Source: Myxococcota bacterium (GTDB lineage Bacteria; Myxococcota_A; UBA9160; PR03). From it: a stretch of 16,394 bases of DNA. This document shows positions 14,108 to 16,394 of this stretch, one piece after another (the stretch's first letter is position 1; each line of letters begins with the position of its first letter). The notes under the pieces were generated by a model. The model made no database searches and was not told the DNA's origin. It worked only from the letters and a program-made list of their open reading frames with translations. The stretch covers positions 1 through 16,394 of the forward strand of contig JASJBO010000173.1 in NCBI GenBank assembly GCA_030066475.1. Reading direction: 5' to 3'. A program made the position numbers and the translations under genes.

Positions 14108-15199
14108 TCAGTCGTCGGCGCTCTCGACCCAGGCTTCGAGGTCCTCGGGGAACTCGATGCCGTTGTCCCGGATGCTGCCCATCATGCCGGCGAAGTTGGC
14201 CTGGAACATGTCGTCGAAGTGGGCGGCGATCCGGTCGGAGAGCAGGCCGATGGCGCGGAGCGTGGGGATCACGAAGCCGCGGATCGGGCCCGCCCGGCCG
14301 CCGGCCCGCCCGAGCAGCTCGGCGATGCGCTGGCGCTCCTTGGCGAGCTCGCCCATCGCGTAGGCCGGGTCGACGCCCGCCTCGCTCCAGAGCCGGAACA
14401 CGCTGTCGCGCATGGTCATGCCGCCGCGCGAATCGATCAGGCGTCGCGCGGCCTCGAAGGCGAAGTCCTCGATGCCGGCCCGCTCGGCGTCGGAGAGGGT
14501 CGGCACGACCTCGTTCAGGTACTTGACGCCGTAGCCGGTGTGGCGCGCCTCGTCGCGCGAGACGTAGGTGAGCAGCTCCTTGAGCAGCGGCTCCTCGGTG
14601 CGGTTGCGCATGTCCCGGAAGCTGTAGAGCGCGAGCCCCTCGGTCACGACCTGCATGCCGACCAGCTTGTGGAGCCACTGGTCGGTGGCGAGCACGTCGT
14701 CGAGCAGCTGCTTCAGCGCCGGGGCGATCGGCTGGACCTCGTCGAGCTTCTTCACGTAGGCGGCGAAGACCTCGACGTGGCGCGCCTCGTCGAGGGTCTG
14801 GGTCGAGGCGTAGAACTTGCCGTCCATGTGCGGCACGGCGTTCACGAGCTGGGCGGCGACCATCAGCGCGCCCTGCTCGCCGTGCAGGAAGTTCGAGAGC
14901 ATGAAGGCGGCGCTGCGGCGCGCCACCTCCCAGCGCGTCTCGGGCGCCAGGCTGCGCCAGAAGTCGGTCTCCTGGATCGGGATGCCGCCCATCGAGAAGG
15001 TGCGCGAGAACGACTCGCGGTCGATCTCGCGCTCCCAGTCGAGCTGCTTCATCGCGATCCACTGGCGGTCGAGCGCGTTCGCGTAGAGCGTGCGCAGCTC
15101 GTCCACCTCGGGCTCGTAGTTCCAGTTGTAGACCGCCTCCATGGCGGCCTCGACGCCTTCGGTCTGGACGGGGTGTCGGTCGGGGAGCTCAACGGCCAT
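14108..15199 (-). CDS. Ferritin-like diiron protein, probable oxidase or oxygenase
   Basis: A 363-residue all-helical protein of the ferritin-like/R2-like superfamily with a full set of diiron ligands: Glu108 (HGEQGAL), Glu138 and His141 (first DEARH), Glu187 (VVTEGLAL), Glu217 and His220 (second DEARH). The DExRH form of the paired motif matches bacterial multicomponent monooxygenases and acyl-ACP desaturases more than ribonucleotide reductase (which has DEAxH). Near the N-terminus LYANALDRQW...LDW (38-54) is a motif I associate with a broad bacterial ferritin-like oxygenase group. There is no signal peptide, so it is cytosolic. The ATG has GGAGG seven bases upstream. It stands alone between two minus-strand operons, behind a strong promoter with an operator-like palindrome. 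No reductase, ferredoxin or effector subunit lies beside it. Substrate unknown; N-oxygenation, desaturation and hydroxylation are all possible. Confidence 0.85.
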   Translation of the reverse strand: MAVELPDRHPVQTEGVEAAMEAVYNWNYEPEVDELRTLYANALDRQWIAMKQLDWEREIDRESFSRTFSMGGIPIQETDFWRSLAPETRWEVARRSAAFMLSNFLHGEQGALMVAAQLVNAVPHMDGKFYASTQTLDEARHVEVFAAYVKKLDEVQPIAPALKQLLDDVLATDQWLHKLVGMQVVTEGLALYSFRDMRNRTEEPLLKELLTYVSRDEARHTGYGVKYLNEVVPTLSDAERAGIEDFAFEAARRLIDSRGGMTMRDSVFRLWSEAGVDPAYAMGELAKERQRIAELLGRAGGRAGPIRGFVIPTLRAIGLLSDRIAAHFDDMFQANFAGMMGSIRDNGIEFPEDLEAWVESADD

Positions 15200-15365
15200 G
15201 GGTCGCCTCCGGAATCTCGGGGTCGGGGGAGGGCGCGCGGCGGGCGTGCGGAGACGGGACGCGCAGCGTTCGGGTGATGGCCTGGGACCGGATGGGGAGG
15301 GCCGTCACGGTCGGCTCAGCAACCTCTCGGGGCGCTCCGAAAAGGGGGAAGCTCCGTTCCGTTCG

Positions 15366-15394
15366 ATTCTACCGATCGGTAAGTCGGGGTCAAT
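15366..15394 (-). promoter_or_regulatory. Strong sigma70-type promoter for the diiron gene
   Basis: Read on the minus strand, TTGACC (15394-15389) and TAGAAT (15371-15366) are separated by exactly 17 bases; each matches consensus at five of six positions. This is the best promoter in the window. It predicts a start near 15359 and an untranslated leader of about 160 bases before the ATG at 15199. The -35 overlaps the stop codon of the upstream TPM gene. Confidence 0.65.
15370..15381. promoter_or_regulatory. 12-bp palindromic operator inside the diiron gene promoter
   Basis: TACCGATCGGTA is a perfect palindrome that fills the spacer between -35 and -10 and shares two bases with the -10 box. 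Size, symmetry and position are those of a TetR-family repressor operator that blocks RNA polymerase. No regulator gene is present in the window, so the repressor would act from elsewhere. Bases outside the 12 do not extend the symmetry. Confidence 0.55.
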
Positions 15395-16022
15395 GGTTTT
15401 CGTCCTCGAACACCACTGCATCCGGGAGCTCGTTCGGGTTGCGGGGCGGCGCCGGGACGTGGTGGCGGAGGATCTCGCCGCAGCGCCGCACCGCGGCCTC
15501 GAGGCCCTCCGCGGGGCGGCCGCTGCGAAGGCCCTCGACGGCCAGCTCGACGACTTCCTCCCAGGTCTCGTCCGGGTCGAGCACGGAGTCGATGCCCTCG
15601 TCGCCCAGCACCACCAAGCGGCGCTCGAGCAGCGCCACGAACAGCAGGATGCCGGTGCGTCCTTGCGTGCGGGTGAGGCCCCGCTCGGCGAAGCAGCGCC
15701 GCGCGCGCTCGGCGACGCGCCGCTCGACCAGCGCCTCGGGCAGCAGCGCGCGGCGCACGGGATCGAGCCGCGCCAGCCCGTGGCCCAGCGCCAGGGCCAC
15801 CGCCTGCGCCGCCAGGTAGGTCCATGCGGGCAGCGGCGGGGCGAAGACGGCCAGGCCCAGGTAGGCGAGCGCCGCGCTGGCCACGCCCAGCCGCCAGCCC
15901 GCGCTCCCGTACTCGTCGCAGGCCCGAGCCACGGCCACGACGATCTCGCCGCTGGTCTCGCGCTCGGCCTCCACGACCACGCTCTCCAGGTGGAGACGGG
16001 CCGCTGCGTCGAGTCCCCGCAC
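15390..16022 (-). CDS. TPM domain protein
   Basis: A 210-residue protein of the TPM (TLP18.3/Psb32/MOLO-1) domain family, the smaller partner normally found after a YgcG-type gene. It begins with the helix HLESVVVEAERETSGEIVVAVARAC (about 11-35), the first strand-helix unit of the TPM fold. Two hydrophobic segments follow (about 43-60 and 64-82), then the second half of the fold with AERGLTRTQGRTGILLFVALLERRLVVLGDEGID (about 111-144) and the closing NELPDAVVFED. Similar proteins are envelope-associated; TPM domains have been linked to membrane-protein maintenance and phosphatase-like activity, but bacterial roles are poorly known. The GTG start lies two bases after the stop of the upstream gene and has a GGGGAG site inside that gene's last codons. 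The open frame continues further upstream but that stretch is an Arg-rich out-of-frame reading of the Gly-rich neighbour. Confidence 0.85.
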   Translation of the reverse strand: MRGLDAAARLHLESVVVEAERETSGEIVVAVARACDEYGSAGWRLGVASAALAYLGLAVFAPPLPAWTYLAAQAVALALGHGLARLDPVRRALLPEALVERRVAERARRCFAERGLTRTQGRTGILLFVALLERRLVVLGDEGIDSVLDPDETWEEVVELAVEGLRSGRPAEGLEAAVRRCGEILRHHVPAPPRNPNELPDAVVFEDENH

Positions 16023-16024
16023 GC

Positions 16025-16394
16025 CTACCAGCTCCCCGAGGCGCCGCCGCCGCCGAAGCCGCCGCCCCCGCCGCCGAAGCCGCCCCCGAAGCCCCCGGAG
16101 CCGAGCCCGCCACCCCAGCCGGCGCCGAGGTAGCGCCCACGCCTGCGGCCGCCGCTCCCGACGCCCGGCCCGAGCCAGCCGAGCAGCGCGCCGAGCGCGA
16201 CGCCCGCCGCGGCCCAGCCCAGGCTGCGGACCAGCAGCCAGACGAGGCCGCCGCTCACCAGCCCGCCGAGCAGCGCACCCAGCCAGCGCAGCCTTCCGCC
16301 GCGAAACGGCGACCAGAGGAACGAGCCGAGGATCGCCGCGAAGCACAGCTCGCCGATCGGAGGGCCGCCGCGGCTCCCCGGGCGTCGCCAGGCC
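16025..16394 (-). CDS. YgcG-type TPM membrane protein, C-terminal part (runs off the window)
   Basis: The reading frame is open from the right edge of the window to a TAG at 16025-16027, giving about the last 122 residues. It has hydrophobic segments (GELCFAAILGSFLW, LRWLGALLGGLVSGGLVWLLV, AAAGVALGALLGWLG) and then a long glycine run with repeated GGFGGG units ending in GGGGASGSW. This glycine-rich tail, closed by a short Ala-Ser-Gly-Ser-Trp type end, is characteristic of YgcG-like TPM proteins. The TPM domain itself would lie upstream, outside the window. The next gene begins two bases after the stop, so the two form an operon. In many bacteria a lemA gene comes first in this operon; it cannot be seen here. 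A GTG at 16258 is an internal codon, not a start. Confidence 0.8.
   Translation of the reverse strand, partial: AWRRPGSRGGPPIGELCFAAILGSFLWSPFRGGRLRWLGALLGGLVSGGLVWLLVRSLGWAAAGVALGALLGWLGPGVGSGGRRRGRYLGAGWGGGLGSGGFGGGFGGGGGGFGGGGASGSW

Noticed and set aside
14060..15277. Plus-strand open frame opposite the diiron gene
   Set aside because: It is antisense to a gene with complete metal-ligand motifs and shows only the low-complexity composition of a shadow frame.
16038..16110. GCC/GCCGCCGAAG repeat tract as a possible repeat element
   Set aside because: It is the glycine-rich coding tail of the YgcG-type protein read from the other strand.
1..16394. CRISPR array, tRNA, rRNA, insertion sequence or prophage genes
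   Set aside because: No spaced direct repeats, no tRNA-like cloverleaf region, no transposase or integrase and no terminal inverted repeats were seen on reading both strands.

Overview
This window is very GC-rich and densely coded, with almost every gap under 200 bp. It comes from a diderm (Gram-negative) bacterium: it encodes a complete RND pump (adaptor, inner-membrane permease, outer-membrane channel), an OmpA-type peptidoglycan-binding domain and several lipobox signal peptides. Five of the fourteen genes use GTG starts. The gene set and base composition would suit an environmental proteobacterium in the broad sense (for example a deltaproteobacterial, myxobacterial or Binatota-like lineage), but nothing seen fixes the taxon. 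No rRNA, tRNA, CRISPR array or insertion sequence was recognised.

Layout. (1) 84-2592: a trypsin-like serine protease lipoprotein (minus), divergent from a PNPOx-like flavin-fold protein, then a DUF3313-type lipoprotein (both plus). (2) 2614-6994: a two-gene RND operon on the minus strand, adaptor then HAE1-family permease, 7 bp apart. (3) 7134-9521: a fatty acid cis/trans isomerase (Cti) with a c-type heme motif, divergent from the RND operon across a 139-bp shared gap. (4) 9714-11464: a YbaK-type aminoacyl-tRNA deacylase and a VWA-OmpA lipoprotein, both plus. (5) 11461-14012 on the minus strand: a ZIP-like membrane protein, a NodT/OprM-type outer-membrane channel, and a small secreted protein 1 bp upstream of the channel gene. 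(6) 14108-15199: a ferritin-like diiron protein with two DEARH motifs, preceded by a strong sigma70-type promoter that carries a perfect 12-bp palindrome in its spacer. (7) 15390-16394: a soluble-type TPM domain protein and the C-terminal end of a YgcG-type TPM membrane protein that runs off the window.

The common theme is the cell envelope. Five products have a recognisable lipobox and a sixth has a weak one. The pump and Cti are the two classic arms of the short-term response to solvents and membrane-fluidising compounds in Pseudomonas and Vibrio: one expels the compound, the other rigidifies the membrane by converting cis to trans unsaturated acyl chains. Finding them divergently paired, with a channel gene nearby, suggests a membrane-stress locus. 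The palindrome-controlled diiron gene is the best candidate for an uncharacterised regulated enzyme.
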